DNA of 64,000 nucleotides, taken from positions 9,980,730-10,044,729 of the forward strand of contig OY755214.1 of NCBI GenBank assembly GCA_963576765.1. Reading direction: 5' to 3'. The stretch comes from Draba incana (Eukaryota > Streptophyta > Magnoliopsida > Brassicales > Brassicaceae). The position numbers and the translations under genes were made by a program. The notes beneath the pieces are model-generated. The model searched no databases and was not told the DNA's origin. It was given only the letters and a program-made list of their open reading frames with translations. The first letter of the stretch is position 1; every line of letters starts with the position of its first letter. This document shows positions 24,295-36,080 of this stretch, piece by piece.

Positions 24295-25059
24295 TCTCTC
24301 CTTTTTTTATATAAATTTTTTCTTCTCCGATCAAAAGTAAAAACAATGGCGGGAAAAACAGAGATGGTTTTTTTTTTTTATTGAGAAACAAAAAAAAAAA
24401 AAACAGAGAACGAAGAAGGAACCTAACTTCGAATCGGAGCAGGAGGAAGAAGAGAAAATGGCGATTGAAATATTTACAGAATAATCTGAGAGAGAAAAGA
24501 TGAAGAAAGAGAGAGAGAATGAAAAAGTCGTCGCGGTGATGATGTGGTGGAGGAGAAGTGGAGATATGATTCGTCGTTTACTCATTTAACGTCAACCTTT
24601 GTTTTTGTTTAAAAAATTAAATATATTTATGAATTATGAAATAACAACAACAACAATTATAATAATTTTTTTCACTAATTCATCGGTAATCCTACAAAAA
24701 CAACTTCTTTTTTTTTTTCATCAGGATCAAATCCGACTAATCTGAGTGTAAATAAGATTCTTGACCAAAAAAAAAATATATATATATATCCGCACATTCA
24801 TTTTAGATTAGAACGGATAAATCAAAATCTAAAAATCGAAATTGCCACACGTACATACATTGGCCTTGTTTGTAATTAATTATATTGAATCTAGAATTTA
24901 TAAAAATCTACACAAGAACCGAATCATTAACCACCCTACCACCACATGTGGGTTTGCTTAGCAGTTAGCTCATTCTTAATTGTACTGATCTCGATAAAAT
25001 TAACGGATTTTTCTTTTGAGGATAGAGTGAAAATTGATGAATGTGTAGATTATATATCA
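24295..25059. promoter_or_regulatory. Upstream region of the MYB-CC gene
   Basis: Begins with a GA/CT-rich leader (24440-24590, many GAGAGA/CTTCTTC words), then AT-rich DNA with A-runs and a short (TA)n at 24778-24789. No gene seen. Confidence 0.45.
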
Positions 25060-26902
25060 TCTATATATATAAAGTTAGTTTTTCTCTCTTTTCTCATTAA
25101 GTCACCTCATCATCCACATCACATCTTTTATTTCATTTTATTATTTAAAATTTAAAATTTTAATATACATATTAATTAACAATTACAGATGTGGTTTTAA
25201 CATTAGAAAAATAATTTGAAAAGTCATAATGTTCTATTAGGTTAAATTGTAACTAGATTAATAACATATTCAATATATTTGGTTATACTAATATATTGTA
25301 CATTTCATATATCTTCAATTAGGTTGAACTATATTTGCAAATATTACAGAGAAACTAAATTATCAAAAAAGTCATAATAATTTACAAATAACTTCACCTA
25401 CAACTAAATTCATACAACAAAAACATAAGTTGCTACATCTTACAACTAATTCCAATAAAAATTTGAAGGTATCCTTAAAACAATAAGGAAAATTAAACAA
25501 AAGTGAAAAAAAGCGAAACTATTGTTTTCATAAAAATATTGAAAGTATTTAAAAAAAAAGATTATATAAATGTAAATAATTAAGAACGTTGTGTTTTGTA
25601 ATTTTATTTTGATCAACAATTAAATACAACTATAAGTGGAGGGGAAATCTATTTTATAAGCAATCACAAAAAAAAAAAAAATGATGGAAGGTGTAATTAA
25701 TATTTTAGTTAAAATATTTCATCTACAACATGCGGTGAAAATTTAAAGTATGGATATTTCAAATACTTTTTTAAGATTGAAGATTTTGACATATAAGATT
25801 TTAAAAGGTTTTATAAATAACATGTTTGTAAGAAGATAATTCAACAATGGTATATTTGCAAAAAATAATTCAAAAATGGCAGTTTTGAAATTATCCCAAA
25901 AAACATACAAATTGATTTATAACTCGATTTATAAAGCAAAATATAAGTAGAAGACTGTTACATCTAATAAATCAATTAAATTCAGCTATACTTAAGATAA
26001 TTATTGCAATTATACTTAATTAAAAGTAATAAGAGAACAAGAGAAATTAATGGGTCAAACTATAAATATTTGCCTCAAAAAATAATCTAAGCTTCAAAAA
26101 TTAAATATTATTGTGTTTTGTGATTTGTATTTTCTTTTGTCAAACAAAAATTTAGTTATATGAAATTCGCACTATTGGTTATCTAAAATGGAGGTAAATT
26201 GTTTTATCATTTTTTTTTTAACTCAAAGAGAAAATATATATGTCAATATAAGAGCATGATGAAATAAAAGTTCTAAAACTTCACTTAATAGGAGGAGAAA
26301 AAAATATCATGTGCTGTTAGTCGAATTAATATGTTGAAAGTATAGAGAATAATTACTAAGTTGATGTATGAAAAACTCACACATATTTTAACCTTAAAAA
26401 TACAATGTATTTTTAACTTTAAATAACTAAGTTTTTGATTCAACCAATAGTTTTATATTAGCAATGTTACTAATCAAAATTCATAATAAAAAATTTCCCA
26501 AAACAAAAACAATATAATGAATAGAAAATAAACGATAAATGTTAAAATAATAGAATATTAAAAGTATCATAATTTATAGATAAGATATATGAAATATATG
26601 ATATTTTATGTATGTAGCTTACAAAGTTTTAAGTGACAAAAAAAAACCTAACAAAGTTTAAAACAATGAAATACATTTTCAAATAGTAAGCATTAATGTT
26701 CAAATGGTTAAAAATCACCGCATAGTTTCATATTCATACAATATCATATAGTTAAAAAAAAAACCAATTCATTTCAAACCAATTACTATTTTTTATTTAT
26801 AAAACATTGCTTATTTTTTAAAACATAATAATTAAACTATTTGTTTTCAAATGTAATAAAATTGTAAAATAAATACTCGCGCGAAGCGCGAGCCAATTCT
26901 AG
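25060..26902 (+). mobile_element. Non-autonomous Helitron (about 1.84 kb)
   Basis: The 3' end has the classic form: a hairpin CTCGCGC-GAA-GCGCGAG at 26876-26892, seven bases of spacer, then CTAG at 26899-26902 followed by T. The 5' end starts with TC (TCTATATATATAAAGTTAG at about 25060) preceded by A, so insertion was between A and T. Several Arabidopsis Helitron families begin this way. The body is very AT-rich with no Rep/helicase ORF. The exact 5' base is uncertain by a few positions because of the local TATA run. Confidence 0.8.
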
Positions 26903-27411
26903 TTTATATATATATTTAGAATCCTAACATGGGTGAGAAGAACATGGCCCGCATCATGCATATTTTGTTTACTACTAGATTATTATGTCCCAAATAATAT
27001 ATTTTTCAGGAATTGTATATTTGAAATTGAATATTTCAATGTTAGATTTATGAATTTTAAAATCAAATAACTTGTGAGTAAAGGTTTTGTCTTGTTCCCA
27101 AACAATCAAATCTGAGCATGTTGGTCCCTTGGTTAGGTATCATATAGATTTATATTTTATGTGTTGTCGGATATATGGCATCGAATTTATTGTTTTCTTA
27201 AATTTAAGAAAAAACAAACTGACTATAAATTGATCGTAACGAATAAACAATCAAGTTAGATTTATTCAATAGATCGTTTTATTTTCATTTTTTTGTTGGG
27301 GTTAAAAAATCGTTTTTATTGTAGACCAAAACAAATGAAATAAGTCGTTTATTCGACGAGGGGCAAATGGCAATACATGTCGAGCGGCAACAAGACTCTC
27401 CAACTAGAACG
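26903..27411. other. Spacer between Helitron and hAT-like MITE
   Basis: AT-rich, no ORF or structure that I can support. Confidence 0.4.
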
Positions 27412-27981
27412 TAGCCCTGGGCAAAATATCCGTTAGATCCGCTTCGATCCGTTATTCATTTCGATTCAATCCGAAAAATCCGGATATCCGTATATTTACA
27501 AAGCAAAGCAAATACTAAAAATCAATATCCGTTATAATCGAAGCAAATCACAAATACTAAAATTTTAAAAACGGATATCCGCTCCGCTCCGTTCATGTGT
27601 GTATATATATGTATATATACATAATTACATATATATACATTGAATAATAATTATATTTATATGTAAATTTTACAAATTTATATTCATCAAAATAATATTT
27701 TAATATTAAAAATAAATAAATTAATAAGAGAATATCATTTTTAATGACAAATAGTCAATTGTTTGTTAAATTTAAACCTTTTCTATTTTTTTTAAATTTT
27801 TAATTATTTTTAAATTAAAACGGATCGGATCGGATATCCGGCAAATATCTGAATTTTAACGGAGCGAATACGGATCGGATACGAAATATAGCGGAGCAGA
27901 TACGGATCAGATATATGTTGGAGCGGAGCGGATCGCGGATACCGTCAAAATTCCGGATATCCGCTCCGTGCCCACCCCTCT
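27412..27981. mobile_element. hAT-like MITE with GGATCGGATATCC-rich ends
   Basis: About 570 bp. The left end TAGCCCTGGGCAAAATATCC and the right end, reverse-complemented, AGAGGGGTGGGCACGGAGCG share the (G)GGTGGGCA core common to plant hAT MITEs. The flanks CTAGAACG (27404-27411) and GTAGAACG (27982-27989) form an 8-bp duplication with one mismatch. Both ends hold many ATATCCG/CGGATAT words in opposite orientation, so the element can fold on itself. No ORF. Confidence 0.75.
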
Positions 27982-29444
27982 GTAGAACGACATAAAATAT
28001 GAAATAAACTATTATTTTACTTTTTGTGTGTGTATGGTTTAAAAAGGGTTTTTTACTTATAGAGGTACTTTTTGAAGTTTCTCCCTCAATAAACATACTT
28101 CTGGGGAAGTATACTTTTTCCACTGTTTGAGAATTTTAATGACTAAAAAGCCCCTTGAGCATACGAACAAGAGAAGGGATGTAAGCAAACAAATCAATTT
28201 GAGTAATCTTCTCCCATCATCTTCTTCAATCCAAGAAAAATCTGACTTTAATCAAACAAACATGGGAGAAAATAGATCTCTTCTCCATCGCTCATCAATT
28301 TGAGTAAACATCGAAACCTCAAATCTCAACGACTCATTAACCCAAATCCATCAACATGTAGATTCCGACCCCATCGAGATCTATTTTCTTTACACTGGAA
28401 CCATAAGAAAAATTTGTTTGGCTTTGATTGTGATCATCGCCGTCGGTTTTGATTTGAGTTGATGATCCATGTAAGATCACTTTCTTCTTCTTCTCCGCAA
28501 TAGTGCGACTTGATTGCTATGGGTTAGAATGGGTTTTACTAAAAGATCTATATTTCTCTTCTTTGTTAATCTATGGTGCAAACCCATGGTGAAAATTGTT
28601 TTTGTTAGATTAGATTGGCGTTTCGTGTTTTCGTCCGATTTGAAAGAATTGAAAGAAAAGAATCAAATTTTGATTGTTTTTTTTTTTAATCTTTTGAACA
28701 ATTTTATCCTTCTTTTAAGAAGTTCCAGTTTTAGAAACAAAGTTTTGACGATTCTTTGTGATATGTGTGTTTCATGGAATTGATTTCATGTCTCGATTTT
28801 GGATTCATATGTTGACCTTAAACTATGAAAATTAGATGAAAGTGGGATCATTTTATAGATATCAAGATTTAGACATTGTCTATGTACTAGTGTTTGTGAA
28901 TACATTATCATGGATGATGTTGACCATTAAGCTTTAGCAATGGTAAGGCAATTTTTTTTGTATTTCATGCGTAGAAAATGGTTTTGGATATTGGTTTGAA
29001 GATTATATTCTTGTTGATATTCATCCATGTGTGCGACCATCCATATATCCATAAACATGAATATCTTATGATGACCATCTATCATCTATATTTGAGAATC
29101 ATAAAACAATCTATTGATTAGTGGTATCCATTATTACATATCCACACAAATAAATCCAAGAGGCATAATCCATTTATTGGTGGTTCTCTCAAAACATGAG
29201 TTTTAACTTCCAACTTAATTCGGTAGAATTTGTAATAATCAATTTGCCCAAATTTTTGGAATCAAAGCTTATTCATTTTATTTTGTATCCTCTGATAGAA
29301 TTTATGTTTGCTTTTGTATCATAGATATGATACATATATGATATGATACATATATTGTGACATCCATCCATGTGTGACCATCCATCAACTTCACACAAAA
29401 ATGTGAAATCGAAGAAACATGAATGTATAGAATTAGTCATGTTC

Positions 29445-29810
29445 CGCTTTCGTGCCTAAGAAAACAAAACACAAACCAAAATTCAATTTTATTTGATATT
29501 TGAACAACATCCAAGATTCAATGTCCACACGAATCCATCCACAAAATATACATGCATAAGAAAGACAAAAAAACTCAGATTATGGATGATAACCATTAAC
29601 TTAAGAACTTTTGAAAAAACTTCCTAATAAAACCATGACACGCTGACAAAAAAAAACACTAACCAAAATAGTAGTTGTTCTTCGCTTTCGTGCCTAAGAA
29701 AACAAAACACTAGCCAAAATTCAATTTTATTTGATCTTTGAACAACGTCCAAGATTCTATGTCCACACGAATCCATCCACAAAAATATCTCTATAAGAAA
29801 GACAAAAACA
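29445..29810 (+). repeat. Direct duplication of about 130 bp, spaced 238 bp
   Basis: A segment starting CGCTTTCGTGCCTAAG at 29445 is repeated from 29683 with a few differences. It includes CAATTTTATTTGAT(A/C)TTTGAA and TCCACACGAATCCATCCACA in both copies. Confidence 0.85.
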
Positions 29811-30049
29811 AATCAGAGTAGAGATACTATTTATTATAGTACTTCATACATTCATCTTTGGTTATTACTTATACTCAATTATCAACAAAACATTCAGCAA
29901 AATGGTGAGGAAAAATAAAAAACCTTACTTGAAGAACCTTATACATACAAGCATTACGACCACATGAGAAAGATGCAAACACTAAAGGAACTAGCTTTGC
30001 TTTAACCTCCTAAATAACATCATTAAAAACCAGAGCAAATTAAGTAACA

Positions 30050-31617
30050 TGTTACGTTGGTCCCTCCTCAAAGCAAAGAGATGTTTAGAACATAAGAACT
30101 CACAGATTTGTTTGGTAGTTAAGACTACCTATTATGGTTTTTTCTCATTGATTTAAATAGGAAAAGTTGGAGTCGTAACTCCTTACAAACGTGAACAAAG
30201 GAAGTGGAGTCATTAACTCCTACATAAAAGGAATGCATTAGAAAGTGGAGTTAAGAAAGTGGAGTTAAACATGAAACAGAAAAGTGGAGAATGAATCGTG
30301 GCCTTGTTGACTTTCTTCTTGCCACCTCAGCCATCACTTGATCCTCTTGTATCCTATCAATACTCCCACGGTCCAAAAGAACCTTGTCCTCAAGGTTCAC
30401 TTCAAACTTTGGAACGCTAGTCATGACTATCATGAAGTGTGATTTTGGGTGTGGTGATGGTCTTCAACGTCTCTTCTTCCTCAGATTCGACATCCTCTGC
30501 TCCCTCCATGACGAATACTTGGGGTTTGGTACACTTGTGACCCGGTATATATCGTTCGTCACAACTAAAACATAGGCCCAAGCTCCGTTTCTTCTTAATC
30601 TCATCCCAATTCAAACGACGTGGCGTTGGTGATGGTTTCGCCGGAGTTGCCGAATCGTTAGCGTACGTTCTCCATCTCTTCTCCTGTTGTAGCTGATCAT
30701 CGCGCATACGGGCTAGATTGAACGCATCGGCTAATGTTCTAGGTTTGAGAATTCGTATTCCGCTTGATATGGAGATGTGTAGGCCGCCCATGAATGCTCC
30801 GACCAACGTTTTCTCCGACCACTCGACCTTGTTTTGTAGTCTCTCGAACTCCCTTTGGTAATCCATCAAAGTTCCCTTTTGTCGTATGTGACAAAGGGCT
30901 TCTTCGAAATCCTCTCCATCTGATGGTCCAAATCTTGTCCACATCTCTGCCTCAAAAGCCTCCCATGGAAACCTCCGTATGTCAAAACCTCGACCCCTCA
31001 ATTTTGCCTGCCACCACGCATTGGCTTCCGCCGTTAAGTGATACGATGCAAAGCCAACCTTCTGATCAGATGGTATATCGTGATAGGCGAAATATTGCTT
31101 GGCTTTATTCAGCCATTCCTCCGGATCTCCGTTGTTGAATCGTGGGAAATCCAGTTTCACCCTTCTTGCCTGGTCCTGGACTTGATTCCCAGCGAATGGA
31201 TCGCTGTTGTCACCACGTGTATCTCGATGAAATCGTTGTTCCTCTCCTCGTCTCTCTTCTCTAGCAGCGCTGCCTCCACTTTCTCGACTTGTAGCGATCA
31301 GTATCCGCATTTGGTTCACCGTATCGTCCAACATTCGTGTAAAGGAACTCTCCATTCTTTGTAGTCGATCCTCTAGCACCGTGTTTGTCCTTCGAACCTC
31401 CTCTTGAACCGACCCAATACTTTCTTGTACCAACCCCAAGCCTGCCTCGACATCGTCAAGTCTTTCTTTGTTGTTCGGCATTGGCACTAACTCTGTTTTT
31501 GGTTTTTCTTTTTAGGTGGAATGATGTTTTGTGGAAACTGAAATTAAACGAAATTTGTGATAAAAGAACCGCTCTGATACCAATTGTTACGTTGGTCCCT
31601 CCTCAAAGCAAAGAGAT
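30050..31617 (-). mobile_element. Gypsy-type retrotransposon, pol deleted, 5' LTR truncated (unit A)
   Basis: Minus orientation. 3' LTR 30050-30359 (310 bp), preceded by a purine tract GTGGGAGTAT. Then a short end-of-pol scrap (VPKFEVNLEDKVLLDRGSI), gag (30417-31487), and a primer-binding site TGGTATCAGAGC (31571-31582, complementary to initiator tRNA-Met). Then only the last 33 bases of the 5' LTR (31585-31617, identical to 30050-30082). Protease, reverse transcriptase, RNase H and integrase are absent, so it is non-autonomous. TAACA precedes it (30045-30049) and recurs after unit B (32758-32762). Confidence 0.8.
30417..31487 (-). CDS. Gag polyprotein of gypsy-type unit A
   Basis: 356 residues, open throughout. 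N-terminal coiled coil (about 1-70), then the retrotransposon gag domain (about residues 110-235: KLDFPRFNNGDPEEWLNKAK ... WWQAKLRGRGFDI ... FEEALCHIRQKGTLMDYQRE). A zinc-knuckle-like stretch follows at about 300-320 (GLCFSCDERYIPGHKC, a CxxC-x-H-x-C pattern usual in plant chromovirus-like gypsy gag proteins). The frame ends soon after, at ITLHDSHD, where pol would normally continue; the next bases belong to the 3' end of the element. Gag would form particles around element RNA. An intact gag without pol suggests the deletion is young or that this gag-only form moves in trans. Confidence 0.85.
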   Translation of the reverse strand: MPMPNNKERLDDVEAGLGLVQESIGSVQEEVRRTNTVLEDRLQRMESSFTRMLDDTVNQMRILIATSRESGGSAAREERRGEEQRFHRDTRGDNSDPFAGNQVQDQARRVKLDFPRFNNGDPEEWLNKAKQYFAYHDIPSDQKVGFASYHLTAEANAWWQAKLRGRGFDIRRFPWEAFEAEMWTRFGPSDGEDFEEALCHIRQKGTLMDYQREFERLQNKVEWSEKTLVGAFMGGLHISISSGIRILKPRTLADAFNLARMRDDQLQQEKRWRTYANDSATPAKPSPTPRRLNWDEIKKKRSLGLCFSCDERYIPGHKCTKPQVFVMEGAEDVESEEEETLKTITTPKITLHDSHD

Positions 31618-31619
31618 AT

Positions 31620-32757
31620 TGATGCGAATCGAACAGTTCGATGGTTCGATCCAAATACTATAATTAAGTGAACCAAGGAAGTTGGCCAAAGAAAAGCATT
31701 ATCACATTCACGTTCCATGATTTCCTAAATTGTAGGAGATTGACCCCACGTTTATGTATGTTGTTTTTGCTTCTTCTATATGTATTTAAAGACTTGAATG
31801 AGAAGAAAATAGACAGACTTGAAATGTGAAAAACAGTTTATCTCTTTAAAGCTTTTGGGACCTAACAATTGGTATCAGAGCTTCCATTTCGTTTTTGATT
31901 CGGACCACTTCGTGGTATCAAAAACAACCTTCATTCATCATCATAGCTTGATTCGGACCGCATCGTTGGGGTATCAAGATATGGAAAGTTACGAAGGAAG
32001 CGTTGAAGATTTAAAGGCCAACATCCTTCGTGAAGTACATGATGAGATCCAAAAGATAAAGGCTGGTATGATGGACGACTTTAAAAATCTATTGGAAGTC
32101 ATGAATCGATTGGTGGTGACGACAAGATGTATCAGAGTTAGTGGCGGTAGTGCCGGTGGTGATCACGTTCTACAATCAAGACGATCTCTTCTACATGGAA
32201 CAAAAAGTAATTCTTCGAGAGTTAGGCCTTTGAGAGAGTGTGGTAGAATGCCGTTGAGACAAGTTCGATGGAGACAAGAAAAATCACGTCTCTGCTATGC
32301 TACCGGGAAGAAGAAGAGGGCGACACGGGCAAAGAAAATGAAGAAGAAAAAGGCACGAACAGAGAAGAGGAAGAATCAACAACTAAAGAAACTTGTTATC
32401 AAAGTATTGGGAAATCGGCATAGACGTCCACCAACTAAATCAACCTGGAAAGATGCACAAGCATTCCTAAGAACCTTGAGGACAAGGTTCATGTTGAATG
32501 GGGGAGTATTGATGCGAACCGAACAGTTCGATGGTTCGATCCAAATACTATAATTAAGTGAACCAAGGAAGTTGGCCAAAGAAAAGCATTATCACATTCA
32601 CGTTCCATGATTTCCTAAATTGTAGGAGATTGACCCCACGTTTATGTATGTTGTTTTTGCTTCTTCTATATGTATTTAAAGACTTGAATGAGAAGAAAAT
32701 AGACAGACTTGAAATGTGAAAAACAGTTTATCTCTTTAAAGCTTTTGGGACCTAACA
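31620..32757 (+). mobile_element. Short LTR retrotransposon (unit B), near-identical LTRs
   Basis: Plus orientation, joined head to head with unit A. LTRs at 31620-31867 and 32510-32757 (248 bp each) start TGATGCGAA, end GGGACCTAACA and differ at one base (GAATCGAAC against GAACCGAAC). Primer-binding site TGGTATCAGAGC at 31870-31881; polypurine tract GGGGGAG just before the second LTR. The 642-bp interior encodes only a Lys/Arg-rich frame starting MESYEGSVEDLKANILREVH at 31981, which could be a gag remnant. Near-identical LTRs imply a recent event. It shares the CCTTGAGGACAAGGTT end motif with unit A, so the two are related families. Confidence 0.85.
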
Positions 32758-32761
32758 TAAC

Positions 32762-32845
32762 ACAAAGACTCAATTTTAATCACAATTAAGTAAACAAAGA
32801 CTCAATTTTTTCGCAATTAAGCAAACAAAGACTCAATTTTTACCT
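32762..32845 (+). repeat. Short tandem repeat, about 32-bp unit, three copies
   Basis: AAAGACTCAATTTT followed by a CAATTAAGxAAAC tail occurs three times directly after unit B. Confidence 0.8.
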
Positions 32846-33367
32846 TCAAAACTAGTTCAGACACAACATTAGAAGCTAAATCCGAAGCTTTATCTGGTAA
32901 AAACCTGGAACATATAAATCAAGATCGATCAAGCCAAAGTACGATAAAACCAGAATTTCAAAATAGAGAAATGGAGAGACACGAACATGTTGAGACATCC
33001 AATCGAAAACGACAACGATCCCTTCGCTTTTTCTTCCTCCTTTGTTTTGTCTTTTTCTCCAGTAGTATTTTCCTCCAATTCTCCACATATTTCGAATTTA
33101 GGGTTTCGTTGAAGAATTTTGATTTCAGGTTTGAGAGATTGAAAGTGGACGGCACGAGCCTCGAGCACAGAGAGATGTAGAGGAAGAAGATAGAACAGAT
33201 CAGCATCGTTATCTCTTCTTCTCTTTAAAAATATTAAAATTAAAAATTAAATATGATTAAGGATAAAATGGATATTAACCACTAGAAAAGTATACTTCCC
33301 CTTAAAAGTATCTTTTGCCAATATAAGTCATAAAAAGTATGTGTAGTAGTAATAATTCCTTTAAAAA

Positions 33368-34451
33368 ATAACAATCATATGGAATAAAATGCATAATATG
33401 TTGTCCGTATATCAATAACTATGTTAGGAAAATGCGTAAATTCATTTCCTCCGGAATTTGATAATTACTAGAAACAGTTTTGTAGTGCACTGGATAAATT
33501 AGAGTTGGCGTGTCATTAATGCAAAATAAATTGAGGACTTTTAGTTTGAAAACAATTGGTAAAAACTAAAAAATTTGATGAATTTTTTTAATAAGGTGGA
33601 AGACGTACGTATAATTAAGTGATTGGTAATGTAAAAATTTTGAACGTATGAAAGATAAGCTAGTTTAATGATTAATTAAAATGTAATATTTTAAATAAAA
33701 AAAAAAAAAACTGACGAAAGCGATTAGCGAAGTGCATGGGACGAGCATGTCACGTAAACTGCCAGCTTGGGATATTCGCCGGTGGACAAGGAGAATAGAA
33801 TAATCCGAAAGTCACATGTTCGACGGTGAGGGCATAATCGTCACTTTACAAAGAACACGTGGACGTTCTCTTTTGTCTTTTTGCCTTTACGTTTGGTGGA
33901 TTAGGACCCACACATAGTACACGTGGGCTCGATGGCCGCTTCGAAAGGAGATTCTTTATTGTCCTAAACCAGAATACAGAGGCTTTTCACATCTGCGCTC
34001 GTATAACACATCCGGTACGGTTTAAGTTGATACCGGATTACTGTATAACCGGATCAAATCGATAATCCAACAGTAATTTTTCCAGCTTAGTTCCTAGACA
34101 AGGCAGTTAAAACCTTTTTTTTTTTTATCATTCGAGAAAACAATGGTTTTTACCTTTTTGTCTCCAAATTCAATGGAATCAATTAAAAAAAAAACACACA
34201 CACACACATCAATTAAAATCTTTATAAATTGGTACATTCAATCAAAAAGAAAAGAAATTAAGAACAAAAAGTTTTACCAGATTTTAAAACCCTGAGGAAA
34301 AGAACCAAAATGCCAATTTATTACTTGGTGATAAGGTTAAAACTTAAGGAAACAAAAAAAAGAACTAGAGCTTGATTAAAATTTGTGAGTACCAGTGAGC
34401 AAACTATCTGGAAAAATTTGGAAGATACTGAACTGTTTCTTTCTCTATCTC
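33368..34451. other. Spacer upstream of the L35 3' end
   Basis: No gene recognised. Two CACGTGG words (G-box cores) occur near 33858 and 33920, within a moderately GC-rich patch at 33715-34075 with no clear gene. Confidence 0.4.
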
Positions 34452-36080
34452 TCAATTGCAGAAATTGAGTTTCTTCATGACTTTGGCATATGCTGCTGGT
34501 ACTAGTGCAGGTTGTCTCAATCTACGCTTCGATTTCTTTGACTGCATCAAGTCACAAATTCATTACTCTCAACATTAATCAACCTGACTCAGATATCTTC
34601 CACATTTATAGACAGCAAAACCCCGAAGAACTCAAAGAACAGAGACGGTGTTGTAAAATAAAACTAATTCAATCACACATCCTATGTTAAACTTACGCAA
34701 GTTCTGATCAGTTAAATTCCTAGTTGTTATCATACTGTTCTTCCAGAGACATTGGCCAAAAGAATAGATAAATGCAGAGATTCATTATGGTAGAACAGAT
34801 AAGGTGTTGTTAAGTTACCTTCAAGTGTGCGTTGTGGCGCTTGCCTTCTTTCCAGCGACGGATGGTACCATCCTTCAGTGGTCTAAACCTGTCTTTGTAT
34901 GACCTGAGATATCGATTCAACAAAAAAACACTTGTAGATTAGAGACAAACAAAAATTTCCACCTAATTTGTTTTTAAATGATATCTAATCTTGGTTAATC
35001 AGGACTTACGAATAACCCTTTATCTTGACTTTCTTGACTTTTGATGTGATTGGAGTCCTAGGTCTCCACTTCTTCTTCCATTTCGCCATTTTATCCTTGG
35101 TAGTGATACTCCGTACTTGAACAAACTGAATGCAGACAGAGATCAAGGTAGGAGTTAAAAAATAAGCCTTGAGAGACATATAATGTTGCAAACTAGGAAG
35201 AAGCATAGGATTTTTGTTTAGTTTACTGCGATTGCTATGTAAGATTCGCGCAACACCTGTAAACCAAAACTAGTGCAACCTATCTACAGAATTTTTGAAT
35301 GCACATAAGAGACTGAGTGAAGGTTACATTTCCACAGTTGGCTGTGATGATTGGCTTAAAGAAGAGGAAATCAAAGTTGTTAATATTTCTCTGAACAAAA
35401 TAACCCCTTTCACTATTGTAATTTCAGTCCACAGGACAATTATGTTTCCCATGATTACACAAGGAACAACAAATCAAATGTTGAGAGATTCCAAGCATAT
35501 ACTATCCGAGATTTGAGTGAGGTTTACACTTGCAAGGTAGTGATAGTATTCAAACACTCACTATTATCAGTTGTGTTCAACAAAATGAAATCAAAAACTA
35601 ACTTGTTTAAACGAGATTAAAAAAAACACCATCTCTTTCCCTAGTGCAAATTCAAATCTCTACATAAGCAACTAAAACTATATACCAATTCAAACTATCT
35701 TTGCTCAAATTTCTTCTCAATCAGAAAGGAAACAAACGATAATAAAGCAATTGAAGCTAAATCCTTAACCTAATTGAAACAACTTCACCAAAGTCACATG
35801 AAAACTCTCATTTCGCGAATCAAACACAGTTAAGGAAGAAATTCGAATTCCGAAAACTTACATGTTGAGGAAAAATGGTAGACCCAATGGACCTAGAAGC
35901 ATTCAAAGGAGAAACTCCACCAAACGCGGCGGTGGTGGGAAGGAAGCTCCATTTGGTCGCGGTGGCGAAACCTAGGGTTAAGTGAGAAATCGGAGAATGG
36001 TGGATCAGACCACCGATAGAAGTGAGATTCCGATTTGACTGAACGGAAAATGAACGTAGCTTCGTGCAAAATCTCTGCAT
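34452..36080 (-). CDS. Organellar ribosomal protein bL35
   Basis: Four exons on the minus strand (35862-36080, 35010-35125, 34819-34903, 34452-34541) join in frame into 169 residues. About the first 75 residues are Ser/Arg/Thr-rich and lack acidic residues, as an organelle targeting peptide does. Then comes the bL35 core (KWKKKWRPRTPITSKVKKVK, YKDRFRPLKDGTIRRWKEGK, KSKRRLRQ), very basic, ending MKKLNFCN. It would be part of the large subunit of mitochondrial (or plastid) ribosomes; the leader looks mitochondrial. Start chosen at MQRFCTKLRSF; in-frame ATGs nine bases (MTTMQRF) and 66 bases upstream are alternatives. It is divergently arranged with GAS41, and corresponds to At5g45590. Confidence 0.92.

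Larger units (their letters stand above)
28046..33359. mobile_element. Probable Mutator-like element (MULE) with nested retro-insertion
   Basis: About 85 bp at the left end (from GGGTTTTTTACTTATAGAGG to the word GGGGAAGTATACTTTT at about 28098) is similar to the reverse complement of the right end (33359 back to about 33290, with the same GGGGAAGTATACTTTT). TTTAAAAA flanks both sides (28038-28045, 33360-33367). Length without the nested insertion is about 2.6 kb. No transposase is visible. The body has gene-like pieces of unknown origin (CTTCTTC-rich leader-like sequence at 28200-28500; a Lys/Arg-rich frame at 32876-33206 on the minus strand). End similarity is only moderate, so the call is tentative. 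Confidence 0.45.

Noticed and set aside
31819..32553. 244-codon open frame as a host gene
   Set aside because: It spans an LTR end, the primer-binding site and the next LTR of a short retrotransposon, so it is at best a gag remnant.
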